A stretch of 64,000 nucleotides of DNA from Chloroflexota bacterium. Its GTDB lineage: Bacteria > Chloroflexota > Anaerolineae > Aggregatilineales > Aggregatilineaceae. Numbering within the stretch: the first letter of the stretch is position 1; every line of letters starts with the position of its first letter. A program made the position numbers and the translations under genes. The DNA lies in the NCBI GenBank assembly GCA_012729765.1, contig JAAYCM010000046.1, positions 35,446-99,445 on the forward strand. Direction: 5' to 3'. The notes under the pieces are model-generated. The model was given only the letters and a program-made list of their open reading frames with translations. It was not told the DNA's origin and did not search any database. Positions 54,618 through 64,000 of the stretch are shown piece after piece.

Positions 54618-54730
54618 GCGGTAGCCCTCACCCTATATCCCTGTCCCTCAGGGCGAGGGACTCTCCGAACTCGCTCCCCTTCCCTCCGTAAAACGTGGGG
54701 GATGGGGGGTGAAATGCATAACCGCCGCTA
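54618..54730. repeat. CTAG-type inverted-repeat element, copy F (left end degenerate)
   Basis: Read from the right on the minus strand it begins TAGCGGCGGTTATGCATTTC, like copy B. The TAG is the stop codon of the giant permease gene. The interior keeps CCTTCCCTCCGTAAAACG and GGGGGATGGGG, but the left terminal repeat is not recognisable. It interrupts an apparent permease-ATPase operon. Confidence 0.75.
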
Positions 54731-57700
54731 TTCCTCGCCCAGGCGCAGCACCTGGTTGACACTCATCCGCCGCAGGAGCACCGCCGCCGCCCCCATCAGG
54801 ATCGTAAACGACACGACCAGCGTCAGCAGCAGCCCGATCATGCCGAGCAGCGGCAGTTGCAGCGTTTCGCCGCCCACCAGCGCCAGGAACGGCAGCAGCA
54901 GGTAGGCCAGCCCGGCCCCGATCAGCGAGCCGATCAGCAGCGCTGGCGTGATCAGCACGATCTGCTCGATCAGCAGCAGGCGCCAGATATTGCTCGTGTT
55001 CCAGCCCAGCGAGCGCAGCACCGCAAAGGTGAACGAGCGCTGCTTGGCTGTGACAATCAGGTAAAACGCGAAGTCGAGCAGGCTCAGCGCCAGGCTGATC
55101 CAGAAACCGGCGAATAGCATCCCGGCCACCGCGCTCGGCAGCGGCTCGCGCTGAATCTCGCCGTAGCGCGTCCAGGCCCAGGCGACATCCTGCACGCCGT
55201 CCAGCCCGGCGATCTGGTCTTCCAGCGCGCCGGACGGCTCGCGGTCGGGCAGCTCCAGCCAGACTTCGTTACCGGCGAAGAAGAAGTTGGACGCTGCCGC
55301 CTGGTTGATCACCGGCTGGATCAGGCCCAGGCGCGTGATCATGAACAGGTCGCGGCCCGCCAGCGACGGAATCTCCGGCACGATGCCGACCACTTCATAG
55401 CCGATCTCGACCGATCCCGGCCCGACATTGAGCAGAATATTCTTCGTGTCGCCCACCGCCAGCGGCTCGTCGGCGGCGGTACGGTAGGCCCCGCGCCCGG
55501 CGAACTGCTCGGCGAAGGCGCGCGAGATCACAACCGGGATTCGCCCGATCTGTGGCTCGTTGACAACGACGCTCGGCTCGCGCGTCATGCCACCAAAGCG
55601 GCCCATGCGATAATCCACCCGCAGCGCGGTCGGGCCTTCCAGCTCCGGCGTTTCGCCGCTCACCGGCTGGAGCATCGCGCCTTGCACGCGGCTCGTGCTG
55701 CCGCCCTGCACCGACCATTCCGCCGCGTAAGGGTTGGCGGTGGTCGCTTCGTGCCAGCGGTTGGACTCGTCCTCGAAGCTTTCGAGCGTGGTCGAAGTGC
55801 CGAACACGTCCTGTGTGGCGATCAGGTCGAGATAGATCGTGTGTTCAAAGGCGTCGATATTGCTCTGGCGGCTGTTGATACCGAGGCGCATCAGGCTGAA
55901 AGGCGGCGTGCCACGCTCCGGCAGTGCCCCCGCGAAGGTCAGCCATTCCTCAGTTGGCGTGGCCGACTGGACGGCTTCGATCTCGCCCGCCCCCGGCTGA
56001 TCGGTCGCCACGACGGCATCCGGCAGGCTCAGCGGCACGCTGAACGGCACGCCAAAGCTGTCCTGGACATAGGCCGTAAGCTGGACCGCGATCGGCGGAT
56101 CATCGGCCCTGACGGGCGCGGTCGAATAGACCTGCACCGTAAACTGGCTGGCGTCGTCCGGCAGGATCAGGCCCGGCGTAGGCGGCACTTCGACCGCGCG
56201 CAGCGGGGCTACCGCCTCGCGCAGTTCCGGGAAGGCCGCCGCCGCTTCGTCAGGATTCACGCCGATCACGTGCACCGGCTGGCGCGAGGCCGAGCCGGGA
56301 TCGCCCTGGGCGTGCAGCAGCACGGCTGACGCCGAGACGCCCGGCAGCCGCGCCCAATCGACCGTCGTCGCGTCAAGCTCCGCCGGATTGAGCGCGATCC
56401 GCGCGCTGCCGCCGGTCGTGGCGCGGGCCGAGGTCCAGGCCCCCCGATCGCGTGTTTCCATCAGCGCCAGCGAGGCCGTGCCGAGCGCCAGCGTGCCGAT
56501 CAGCAGCAGCACCAACTGGGCATAGTGGCCGGGGTCGCGCGCCACGTTCCATACCGCGAGCGGCGTTGTCAGGTAGCGGTTGTTCCGAAACAGCCGCGAA
56601 ATGCCATCCATCAACCAGGGGAAGAAGCGCAGCCACAGCAGCGCCGCCCCGGTCAGGACCAGCGCCGGGCCGAGCAGGTTGAACGGATCGTTCAGCCCGC
56701 CGGTTTCGTTCAGATTATCCGCGATCAGCCTGATCACGTCGCGCGGCGCGGCGATCAGGTTGTTGAGCAGATCGCCGAAGTCGCCGCCGACCAGGTAGTA
56801 CAGCCGCAGCATGAACGCCACCCCGGCCACGATCAGCACCACGTCGAGCATATAGCGCGCCCAGGCGGGGCGTGTGGGCGGGCGTGAAACAAGCTGCTTC
56901 AGCCGCAGCAGGCTGCGCCGCGCCGCCGGGACGCCCGGCAGCGTCAGCACGAGCACCGCCGCCAGCGCCGCCACCGCGCTGAGATAGAGCGAGATCGTCG
57001 GGATATCCGTCGCGCCGAGCGGGCGCCCGCCCAACGCCTGCGAAAGCGGCCCGAAACGTTCGAGCAGGGACATGAAGCCAATGCTGAACAACGGCCCGGC
57101 CACCACCCCGATCACGCCGATCAGCCCAACGGTCAGGAATTGGAGCATGACAAGCTGCGGGATGCTCCCGCCCCGGCTGACAATCGTGCTCCATTCCGTG
57201 CCCTGCTGCTCCAGCACCAGCGAGACGGTGTTGATCAGGTGGTAGAGCATCATGATCAGCACCGCGCCGGAGAGCAGCACGATCGGCCCTTCGGTGTCGG
57301 CCACGTTGCCGGAGAAATTCCCCAACGTAGCGGTCAGTCCGCTCAGCACGGAGATGCCGGGGTGATAGGCCCCCAGGCGGTTTTGCAGCACTTCCAGCCG
57401 CCGGTTGATATCGCGGATGTTATCGGCGGTGATCACGTCCGTGTCGGTGTCGATCACGTACATATAGCTGTTGCCCGGCGTCACCGGCTGGAGCCAGTCA
57501 GTATAGGCCGCCGGGATGGTCGCCATGCCGAAATCGTAACGGAACTCGCCCAGGCCCATTTCGACATCCGAGCCTTCGAGGAAGTTGCGGTTGCCTTCCC
57601 AAAACGGGTCGCCGGAATCCTTCGGCTCGACAATGCCGACCACAACAATCGAGGCCACGCTGCCGCTGCCATCGGGCAGCAGCGTACCCAGCACCAGCCG

Positions 57701-58312
57701 GCTGCCAAGCTCCAGCTCGCCGCGCCGGGCAACGGTGGTCGTAACCACCACTTCGACCTGCCCGCGATTGTACATTCCGACCTGGCGCGCCTGTTGTTCG
57801 GCGTCGCTCAGCCCGGTGGGATCGACCATGTCTGGCGACGGCAGGCGCACCGGCCAGCGCCCCTCGACCAGGTTCAGCAGCGACGGCATATCGTCGAAGG
57901 CAAACGGCTGGTAGGCGTGCCCGGTCCGGCTCGAAAAGGCGTCGATCGGCTCGCCGTAGCGGTAGATATAGGCCCCGGTCGCCAGGCCGCTGGCGTTCAG
58001 CCCTTCCTCGCTGGTGGGCGGGTTGTAGTCGGCGCGGATGTAGTAGCGATAGTCCACCGCCAGATCGCCCAACTCGTCGCTCACCACCGCGAACGATTCG
58101 GGCGTCAGCGGCTCGTTGTCCACGATCAGCGTGATCTGCTTGTCCTGCGGGCGCGCGTTGTCCAGCTCGAAGCGCAGGCCGACATCGGTTACGGCCCGCA
58201 CATAGAACGGCCCCAGCGCGAAGAACCCGGTCAGCAGGCAGACCGCCAGCAGCAGGATGCCCAGCGAGCGCCATTCGCGCCGCATACGTTTCAGGATCAG
58301 TCCGAGCGTCAT
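54728..58312 (-). CDS. Giant FtsX-like permease 2
   Basis: A 1194-residue permease; ATG 58312 has AGGAG 7 bases upstream. One TM near the start (about 19-40) is followed by a large outside domain (about 45-335). TM clusters lie at about 340-470 and 490-620, a second outside domain at about 630-1075, and three final TMs with FAGFWISLALSLLDFAFYLIV, ALLIGSLIGAGLAYLL and LLLTLVVSFTILMGAA. The last part has the FtsX core (FAVLRSLGWNTSNIWRLLLIEQ). Two FtsX units in one chain fit MacB-type mechanotransmission, moving substrates or signals in the envelope. The ligand is unknown. Confidence 0.88.
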   Translation of the reverse strand: MTLGLILKRMRREWRSLGILLLAVCLLTGFFALGPFYVRAVTDVGLRFELDNARPQDKQITLIVDNEPLTPESFAVVSDELGDLAVDYRYYIRADYNPPTSEEGLNASGLATGAYIYRYGEPIDAFSSRTGHAYQPFAFDDMPSLLNLVEGRWPVRLPSPDMVDPTGLSDAEQQARQVGMYNRGQVEVVVTTTVARRGELELGSRLVLGTLLPDGSGSVASIVVVGIVEPKDSGDPFWEGNRNFLEGSDVEMGLGEFRYDFGMATIPAAYTDWLQPVTPGNSYMYVIDTDTDVITADNIRDINRRLEVLQNRLGAYHPGISVLSGLTATLGNFSGNVADTEGPIVLLSGAVLIMMLYHLINTVSLVLEQQGTEWSTIVSRGGSIPQLVMLQFLTVGLIGVIGVVAGPLFSIGFMSLLERFGPLSQALGGRPLGATDIPTISLYLSAVAALAAVLVLTLPGVPAARRSLLRLKQLVSRPPTRPAWARYMLDVVLIVAGVAFMLRLYYLVGGDFGDLLNNLIAAPRDVIRLIADNLNETGGLNDPFNLLGPALVLTGAALLWLRFFPWLMDGISRLFRNNRYLTTPLAVWNVARDPGHYAQLVLLLIGTLALGTASLALMETRDRGAWTSARATTGGSARIALNPAELDATTVDWARLPGVSASAVLLHAQGDPGSASRQPVHVIGVNPDEAAAAFPELREAVAPLRAVEVPPTPGLILPDDASQFTVQVYSTAPVRADDPPIAVQLTAYVQDSFGVPFSVPLSLPDAVVATDQPGAGEIEAVQSATPTEEWLTFAGALPERGTPPFSLMRLGINSRQSNIDAFEHTIYLDLIATQDVFGTSTTLESFEDESNRWHEATTANPYAAEWSVQGGSTSRVQGAMLQPVSGETPELEGPTALRVDYRMGRFGGMTREPSVVVNEPQIGRIPVVISRAFAEQFAGRGAYRTAADEPLAVGDTKNILLNVGPGSVEIGYEVVGIVPEIPSLAGRDLFMITRLGLIQPVINQAAASNFFFAGNEVWLELPDREPSGALEDQIAGLDGVQDVAWAWTRYGEIQREPLPSAVAGMLFAGFWISLALSLLDFAFYLIVTAKQRSFTFAVLRSLGWNTSNIWRLLLIEQIVLITPALLIGSLIGAGLAYLLLPFLALVGGETLQLPLLGMIGLLLTLVVSFTILMGAAAVLLRRMSVNQVLRLGEE

Positions 58313-58338
58313 CAAATTACTCCTGCTACCGTCGTACC

Positions 58339-61300
58339 CTATTCATCACCCAGGCGCAGCGTGCGTGCCAGCGACAACTGCCGGACCAGCAGCAGGCTCG
58401 AGCTGAGCACCAGGCCCAACACGACCGCCATCATCAGGCCATATTCCACAAAGCGGCGCAGCTCGACGCGCATCACGAACGGCGGCACCACATTTTCGCC
58501 GGTCGCGCCGAGCGCCAGCGTCGGCACCACCTGGTTTGCCAGCACCGCGCCCAGTACCGCGCCGAGCGTCACCCCGATCACCATGACGAAGGCCTGTTCG
58601 AGCGCCAGCCCGGCCACCACCCGCACCGACGACAGGCCGAGCGCGCGCAGCACGCCGAACTCGCTCCGGCGCGCCTGGGCGGTCAGCCCCGAATAGGTCA
58701 GCAGGCCCACCACGCTCAATGCCAGCGCCATGATGAACGCCAGATACATCAGCCCCAGCAGCCCCAGGCCGAGCGGATTGGTTTGCAGCCGGTCCAGTTC
58801 TTCGGCCAGCGTGACACTGCTCAGGATCACCGCGCCCTGAGTCTCGGCGTTGTCGAGATGGCCCAGCAGGCCGGAGACTTCCGCTTCGCTGCGCGGGTCG
58901 AGGCTGCCATCCAGCCGCAGCCACACTTCATCCGGGTAGAACGCGGCGCTGGGCCGCCGGTTGAGCCGGTACATCAGCTCGCGCACATCCACCACCATGA
59001 ACGAGTGACCTTTCGGGTCGGCCTCGCCCGGCGCGCGATCGTACAGCGACGGGTAGTAATCCGCGATCTGCACCGCGCGGAACTGCGGGTTGATCCCGCC
59101 GATATTCAGCAGGGTGAACGGCGCGGCATCCAGGCCAAAGGTCAGGCCATTTTCCTGCTGCACGCGACGGCTGACGATCGCATCCAGCGGCCCCAGGTCG
59201 GGATAGTTGAGCAGCGCGCCGATGGTCGTGCGCTGCGCGTCCTGGTCCCACGAGATATAGAGCGAGTCGGGGCGCTCGCCGGGCAGGTCCCAGCCGGGAG
59301 CCGTCTTGCCGGTCGCGGTCGCGCCCCGGTCGTAGAGGAATTCCCAGTCGTGGTTGGCGAAAACCTGATACGGTGTCGCGCTGCCCTCGGCATCGAAGAG
59401 GGTCATATCGGCCACCGTCAGGCGCATTCCGCGCTCGCCGGTGCTGTTCGGGCTGCGGTATTCCAGATAGACCGACACCAGATTGAGCGGCATCTCCGGG
59501 ACGTATTTGAGCGCCGTCAGATCGGCCTCGGCATACACCCAGCCGCTCGTCACGAAGCCGCGCGCATCGGCCCCCGGCGCGTCCGTACCGACGCGCAGAT
59601 ACTCGACTTCAACCGGCTCGACCGGCACCAACACCCACGCGCCGTTGGCATCCAGCATCCGCAGGCCGAGATTGGTACGTTGTGTCAGCCGCCCGACGCT
59701 GGCCTGAAACGTCCGATCGCTGGCGAAGCTGAAGCCGCTCGTCTCGAAGCGCAGCCACATCCCGATTTTGGCCGGGACGAACGGCAGCGCCTCGCCGCGC
59801 TCCGGCAGCGGCGGCGGATCGCCGGGCGCACGCGGCGTGTAGATCGGCCCCAGGTCGGTCCGCCAGTAGAGCACCTCGCCAAAGGTATCGGGGTTGATCG
59901 CCAGGATATTGCCGCGCAGCTCGCCCGCGATGCTCGTGCTCAGGTTGGCGTTGATGATGCGGTAGCCGGTCGTCGCTTCGGCCACGCCGTCCTGCGCCTC
60001 GTAGAATTCGACCGGGCGGGCGCGGTTGGCGTTAAGCTGCGTATCGCGCTCGACCAGGCGGGCATCGCTGCCGACCAGGTAGCGCGCCTGATCATCGTGG
60101 CTGTTCGTCACCGTCGCGCGGAAGCTGGTCGCAAACCAGCCGATCCCGATTGCCAGCGCCAGCAGGAACGTGATCCGCCCATAGTGCACCGGCTCGCGGC
60201 TGAGCTGCCAGCTTGCCAGCGCGCCGAGCAGGCCCTTGCCGGCTGCCGCCGCGCGTGACGCGATCGCGGCCAGCACCGGGAAGAAACGCAGCGCCAGGCT
60301 GCCCAGCGCCAGAAACAGCAGCGCGGGCGCCATCAGCATCAACGGGTCGGCCTGCTGCCCGCCCAGATTCACATCGGAGAGCGGCGAGCCGCGCCGCACC
60401 AGCAGCCACAGCGCGCCGAGTCCGACCACCGCCAGCGCCACATCGAGATAGTAGCGCTGCCACCACTGCTGGCGCTCACTGCGCGAGGCCGCCCCGCCCG
60501 CCAGGATCAGCGGCAGACGCAGCACGGGCCGCAGCGTCAGCATCAGCGCCAGGAAGGTTACGCCCGCCGCCAGCGCCGCAAACAGAAAAACGTCACGCGT
60601 GAGCGGCAGCGGGAACTCGTCGGTGTTGGCGACGATCGGGCCGAGCGCGGTCAGGAGCACCTGCGACAGCAGCGGCGCGACGGCCACCGCCAGCACGCAG
60701 ATCAGCAGCGCCTCGATCCCGCGCAGCAGCAAAATCTGGCTGTCCCACGCGCCCCGGCTTTGCAGCATGGCGATCTCGCGCCGCTCACCCCGCCGGACCA
60801 GCGCCGCCGTCACCATCAGGAAGAACAGCACCAGCGCGCCCACCTGGAGCAGCAGCAGGCCAAACGGCGCGTCCAGCAGCTCGACCTCTTTGGCATACTG
60901 CAACAGCACGCCGCGATCAAGGTTTTTGCGGATCGTGTCGAAATCGATCAGCCGCGTATAGTAATTAAAGGACAGGTCTTGCCGCTGCACGGCTCCCTGC
61001 TGTGCTTCTTCGGTGGTGGGGGCCAGTGAATCCTTGAAGGTAAAGCGCATATTGCGCTCGAAGACTTGCAGCGCGCTGCGCGCCTCGTCCACGCGCGAGA
61101 ACGGCAGGTTGTCGTGCGCGAACAGCACGCGCCACCCGATCCGCGTCGGGGTGTCGGGCAAAAACTCGACCGCCGCGCGGTAGAGCGCATCTTCGTCGGT
61201 CAGGAACACGAACTCGTAATCCCACAGCCCGGCCCCACTGGCGCGATCCAGCAGGCGCAGCGGCGACGGCTCCATCCAGTAGGGCGCGTCGTCTTCCAGC

Positions 61301-62037
61301 GGCGAGACGATCCCGACGATGCGCGCCGTGACCGGGCGGCTGGTGGCGTGACCCCGGCCCGTCTCGCCCTTCTGGTTCATGCCCTGATCCAGGATCACGA
61401 CCGTGTCTGCTTCCAGGTTCAGCTCGTTGGCAACGCTCAGCCCGACCACGACTTCCAGGTCCTCGCCCGCCGCCGGAGCCTGCGGCAGCCGCCCGCTGAC
61501 GACGCGCACGAATTCCGGCCAGTCGTCGTAATAGGCCAGCCGGGCGCGCACCCCCAACAGCGGGACCTGCTCGCCGCCCTCTTCAGCCGGTGGCAGCGAG
61601 ATGCCCATCGCCTCGGTTTCGCCGAACGTCACCAGCTTTTCGATCCACTGCTTAATCACGCCCAGGTCACGTGCGGCGAGGTCTTCGGTCAGCGCGCTCG
61701 CGCCGGCGGCCTGCTGCTGCAACCCGCCGGAGTCGGCCCACTCGCTGGCTCGCAGGCTGATGCTGGACGCGACATGCACGTCGCGCGCCGGCTGCTGCTC
61801 CAGGCGTTGAAGCATGCCGACCTGCGCGACGGCGGTGGTATAGAGCGGGACCAGCGCCCCGATCGAGGCGCTGAGAATCGTTCCCGCGATAATCGTCAAC
61901 AAGGAGCGCCACTGGGTCAACAGCCGGGCAATCGCCAGATGAAAGGCAAAACGAACCGGCGTCCGGCCCAGCTCGCGCAGGCCCTCTACCAGCCGTCGAG
62001 TCCAGCGAACAGAATTACTCCGACGACCTGCAATCAT
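58339..62037 (-). CDS. Giant FtsX-like permease 1
   Basis: A 1232-residue permease, first in the cluster. ATG 62037 (MIAGRRSNSVRW) follows AAGGAAA; the frame open to 62193 runs into the promoter region and is rejected. The layout is like permease 2: early TM (about 42-65), outside domain (75-370), TM clusters at about 385-480 and 525-650, second outside domain (660-1095), and three closing TMs with FGVLRALGLSSVRVVAGLALEQAF, the FtsX hallmark. It is 26 bases upstream of permease 2, so the two probably form a heterodimer. Both are far longer than LolC/E or MacB. Confidence 0.88.
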   Translation of the reverse strand: MIAGRRSNSVRWTRRLVEGLRELGRTPVRFAFHLAIARLLTQWRSLLTIIAGTILSASIGALVPLYTTAVAQVGMLQRLEQQPARDVHVASSISLRASEWADSGGLQQQAAGASALTEDLAARDLGVIKQWIEKLVTFGETEAMGISLPPAEEGGEQVPLLGVRARLAYYDDWPEFVRVVSGRLPQAPAAGEDLEVVVGLSVANELNLEADTVVILDQGMNQKGETGRGHATSRPVTARIVGIVSPLEDDAPYWMEPSPLRLLDRASGAGLWDYEFVFLTDEDALYRAAVEFLPDTPTRIGWRVLFAHDNLPFSRVDEARSALQVFERNMRFTFKDSLAPTTEEAQQGAVQRQDLSFNYYTRLIDFDTIRKNLDRGVLLQYAKEVELLDAPFGLLLLQVGALVLFFLMVTAALVRRGERREIAMLQSRGAWDSQILLLRGIEALLICVLAVAVAPLLSQVLLTALGPIVANTDEFPLPLTRDVFLFAALAAGVTFLALMLTLRPVLRLPLILAGGAASRSERQQWWQRYYLDVALAVVGLGALWLLVRRGSPLSDVNLGGQQADPLMLMAPALLFLALGSLALRFFPVLAAIASRAAAAGKGLLGALASWQLSREPVHYGRITFLLALAIGIGWFATSFRATVTNSHDDQARYLVGSDARLVERDTQLNANRARPVEFYEAQDGVAEATTGYRIINANLSTSIAGELRGNILAINPDTFGEVLYWRTDLGPIYTPRAPGDPPPLPERGEALPFVPAKIGMWLRFETSGFSFASDRTFQASVGRLTQRTNLGLRMLDANGAWVLVPVEPVEVEYLRVGTDAPGADARGFVTSGWVYAEADLTALKYVPEMPLNLVSVYLEYRSPNSTGERGMRLTVADMTLFDAEGSATPYQVFANHDWEFLYDRGATATGKTAPGWDLPGERPDSLYISWDQDAQRTTIGALLNYPDLGPLDAIVSRRVQQENGLTFGLDAAPFTLLNIGGINPQFRAVQIADYYPSLYDRAPGEADPKGHSFMVVDVRELMYRLNRRPSAAFYPDEVWLRLDGSLDPRSEAEVSGLLGHLDNAETQGAVILSSVTLAEELDRLQTNPLGLGLLGLMYLAFIMALALSVVGLLTYSGLTAQARRSEFGVLRALGLSSVRVVAGLALEQAFVMVIGVTLGAVLGAVLANQVVPTLALGATGENVVPPFVMRVELRRFVEYGLMMAVVLGLVLSSSLLLVRQLSLARTLRLGDE

Positions 62038-62203
62038 ACGGATTTCCTTCAGGATGGTTGCTTCAGTAAAGCACGCCTCTCGGCGCGGCGGCAGCACAAA
62101 AAATTCTGACACCTGCTCCGTGCAGTGCCGTGTCCGGTTTCGGCGGGGTCTATGCCCGGTGGCCCGCCAGTGCCGCGACGGATCGAACCTCATACCTCAA
62201 TTT

Positions 62204-62234
62204 TATATACGAGGCCGGCCCGGCATCCTGTCAC
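62204..62234 (-). promoter_or_regulatory. Possible promoter of the FtsX/ABC cluster
   Basis: Minus strand: GTGACA, 19-base spacer, TATATA, about 165 bases before the ATG at 62037. The spacer is long, so this is tentative. Confidence 0.4.
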
Positions 62235-62429
62235 TTTCGGGCGGGGATTGGCCGGGCCGAAGCTGGGTATTGTAGCGCATGTTAGCGTCAGGTTGCAGAG
62301 CGAATTTGCGCGCCGCCCACCGGCTCAGGCGCAGCACGGCGAACTCGGCCACGCGGCCCAAAAGGGCGGGCCTTATATCTTGTGTTTGGTTGCTTCAAAC
62401 TCTTTTATAAAACGGCTAACATAAACCGC

Positions 62430-62458
62430 TTGTTTAGATATCTGCGTGGGGCTATACT
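62430..62458 (+). promoter_or_regulatory. Promoter of the S1 gene
   Basis: TTGTTT, 17-base spacer, TATACT, giving a leader of about 160 bases before the ATG at 62626. Confidence 0.55.
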
Positions 62459-62625
62459 TGTTAATGTTGATCGTCTTCGCCAACCGGGCCGGGACCCCGC
62501 GCAACAAAGCCTAACTGATTTCCCTTTTATGCTAAGATATTTATAAATGTGCTGGGCTAAAAGGCGCCGGGTCAACTGCCCACCAGCGAACCGAGCGGAC
62601 TCCCAACAAAGGTGGTAGATAGAGT

Positions 62626-64000
62626 ATGGACTTCGAGGAAAACAAGCAACAGCAGCCAATTCCCCCCAATCATGAGGCGGACGATATGGACGAGTCGTTT
62701 GAGGCAATGCTGGACGCTTCATTCGCCGCGTTTGAGCCGCCGCGCCGGGGCGAGATCCGTCAGGCCACGATCTTACAGGTCGAGCCGAACGAGATCATTG
62801 TCGATATGGGGGCGAAACAGGACGGAATTGTAACTGGCCAGGATTTGGAGCGCCTGGACGACAGTTACCGCTCATCGCTGCACGTCGGGCAGACTGTCCC
62901 AGTTTATGTGCTTACGCCGCGTGATAGCGATGGCAACCTGATCGTCTCGATCAACATGGGCCTGCAGCAAAACGACTGGGACGAAGCCCGCAGGCTGATG
63001 GAACAGGATGAAGTAGTTGAAGTGAGTGTCACCGGCCACAACCGGGGCGGTATTCTGGTGCGTTGGAATCGGCTGGAAGGGTTCATCCCGTCGTCGCATA
63101 TGGTGACGGTCAGCGCCGGGCTGCAGGGCAACGAGCGCCGCGAGACGCTCAATTCCCTGGTTGGGCAGCGGGTCGGCGTCAAGGTGATCGAAGTCGATCA
63201 GGACCGCCGCCGCCTGATCTTCTCCGAGCGTGAGGCGCAGCGCGAATGGCGTGCCCAGCAAAAAGCCCGCCTGCTCTCGGAGCTGCACGAAGGCGACGAA
63301 GTGACCGGCACCGTAACCGGCCTGCGCGATTTCGGCGCATTTGTCAACCTGGGCGGCGCGGACGGCCTGATCCATGTCTCTGAGCTGGCCTGGCACCGCG
63401 TCGATCACCCACGCGATGTACTGCGCGTCGGGCAGGAGATCGAGGTGTATGTCCTCAGCCTGGACCGCGAAACCAACCGCATCGCGCTCAGCCGCAAACG
63501 CCTGCTGCGGGATCCCTGGGACGATGCCCTGCAGAAGTATCACGAGGGGATGCAGGTCGAGGGTACCGTCACCAACGTGGTAGACTTCGGCGCGTTCATC
63601 GCGCTCGACGATGGCCTGGAAGGTCTGCTCCACCTGAGCGAAATGGGCGACGGCTCGCTCAAGGAGCCGCACAGCTATGTCAAGAAGGGCGACCGCCTGC
63701 AGTTGCGCATCAGCCGCCTGGAGCCGGAGCAGCGCCGGGTCGGCTTCACGCAGCGCTGGGGCACCGACCAGCCAATCATCGACCGGCAGGAGCAGGAAGC
63801 TGCCGAGATCGACCAGCTTGCGGCTGCCGCCGATGAACTGGACAGCTTTGCACCGGCAGACGACACCGACACGCCTGACGAGCTGGACAGCTTTGCACCG
63901 GCAGACGACATCGACATGCCGGGCGAGCTGCCGCTGGAGATGGACGAGCCAGAGCGCGTCCAGACCGAGGCCGAAGCCATCGATCTCGAGCCGCTCGAGA
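62626..64000 (+). CDS. rpsA: 30S ribosomal protein S1 (partial, runs off right edge)
   Basis: At least 458 residues with no stop before the edge. AAAGGTGG lies 10 bases upstream of the ATG. The N-terminus MDFEENKQQQPIPPN is acidic. Four S1 RNA-binding domains follow: about 42-110 (GEIRQATILQVEPNEIIVDMGAKQDGIV), 128-195, 221-290 (GDEVTGTVTGLRDFGAFVNLGGADGLIHVSELAW) and 308-378 (GMQVEGTVTNVVDFGAFIALDDGLEGLLHLSEM). The first two are the divergent ribosome-docking type. S1 delivers mRNA to the 30S subunit. After residue about 390 comes an acidic tail with a 15-residue tandem repeat (DSFAPADDTDTPDEL). Confidence 0.93.
   Translation, partial: MDFEENKQQQPIPPNHEADDMDESFEAMLDASFAAFEPPRRGEIRQATILQVEPNEIIVDMGAKQDGIVTGQDLERLDDSYRSSLHVGQTVPVYVLTPRDSDGNLIVSINMGLQQNDWDEARRLMEQDEVVEVSVTGHNRGGILVRWNRLEGFIPSSHMVTVSAGLQGNERRETLNSLVGQRVGVKVIEVDQDRRRLIFSEREAQREWRAQQKARLLSELHEGDEVTGTVTGLRDFGAFVNLGGADGLIHVSELAWHRVDHPRDVLRVGQEIEVYVLSLDRETNRIALSRKRLLRDPWDDALQKYHEGMQVEGTVTNVVDFGAFIALDDGLEGLLHLSEMGDGSLKEPHSYVKKGDRLQLRISRLEPEQRRVGFTQRWGTDQPIIDRQEQEAAEIDQLAAAADELDSFAPADDTDTPDELDSFAPADDIDMPGELPLEMDEPERVQTEAEAIDLEPLE
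63841..63930 (+). repeat. 45-bp tandem repeat in the S1 acidic tail
   Basis: Two copies starting GACAGCTTTGCACCGGCAGA at 63841 and 63886, in frame, encoding DSFAPADD plus TDTPDEL or IDMPGEL. Confidence 0.8.

Larger units (their letters stand above)
62038..62625. other. Divergent intergenic region of 588 bp
   Basis: No gene or RNA is supported. It holds the permease promoter (62204-62234), the S1 promoter (62430-62458), and a second AT-rich patch at 62520-62550 (TATGCTAAGAT and TTATAAATG) that could be another -10. GGTTCGATCC on the minus strand near 62190 resembles a tRNA T loop, but no cloverleaf can be drawn. Confidence 0.55.

Noticed and set aside
62110..62220. tRNA-like GGTTCGATCC on the minus strand
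   Set aside because: No acceptor, D or anticodon stem can be drawn around it.

Overview
The window is a GC-rich bacterial chromosome segment, about 64 kb, packed with housekeeping and envelope genes and very few hypothetical gaps. The mix suggests Chloroflexota, probably Anaerolineae-like: an hrcA-grpE-dnaK block with a detached dnaJ, a free-standing cobalamin-binding mutase subunit next to meaB, very large FtsX-type permeases, many-GAF sensor proteins, and a set of secreted proteins carrying bacterial SH3 domains. No rRNA, tRNA or CRISPR was found. The phylum call is an inference from gene content.

Layout. 1-3257 (minus): start of a PDZ/multi-TM/GAF sensor that runs off the left edge. 3475-9224: secreted GH99-like protein, NAD-dependent epimerase, methylmalonyl-CoA mutase small subunit plus MeaB, and two tandem secreted SH3 proteins. 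9746-19620 (plus): small membrane protein, SecA, then a likely signalling operon of winged-helix protein, KaiC-like ATPase, two small membrane proteins, PAS/GAF histidine kinase and adenosine deaminase. 19623-34656: SGNH hydrolase, YedK/HMCES-type peptidase, GH13 enzyme, metallo-hydrolase, CAP-domain protein, methyltransferase, Fpg, a 48-aa membrane peptide, TPR membrane protein, M23 peptidase and trypsin-like protease. 34849-40164: DnaE with a 426-residue LAGLIDADG intein. 40179-41890: transposon debris around a lower-GC alpha/beta hydrolase. 41927-51472: VOC dioxygenase/PadR divergon, PrmA, a candidate small RNA, dnaJ, dnaK, grpE, hrcA, trxA. 51539-62037 (minus): two giant FtsX permeases, two ABC ATPases and a propeller protein. 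62626-end: ribosomal protein S1, running off the right edge.

How it fits together. SecA and the many signal peptides point to heavy investment in secretion; at least six exported proteins carry an SH3-like module that may tether them to the wall. The FtsX/ABC cluster is probably an envelope export or remodelling machine.

Most unusual features. (1) A dispersed family of about 110-180 bp inverted-repeat elements with CTAG-type ends; four of six copies begin exactly at the stop codon of a neighbouring gene. (2) An orphan transcription unit at 45321-45482 with its own promoter, a closed stem, a C-rich anti-Shine-Dalgarno tract and a strong terminator. (3) The DnaE intein, inserted four residues downstream of the classic cyanobacterial split-intein site. 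(4) A hydrolase bracketed by two elements that share terminal repeats.
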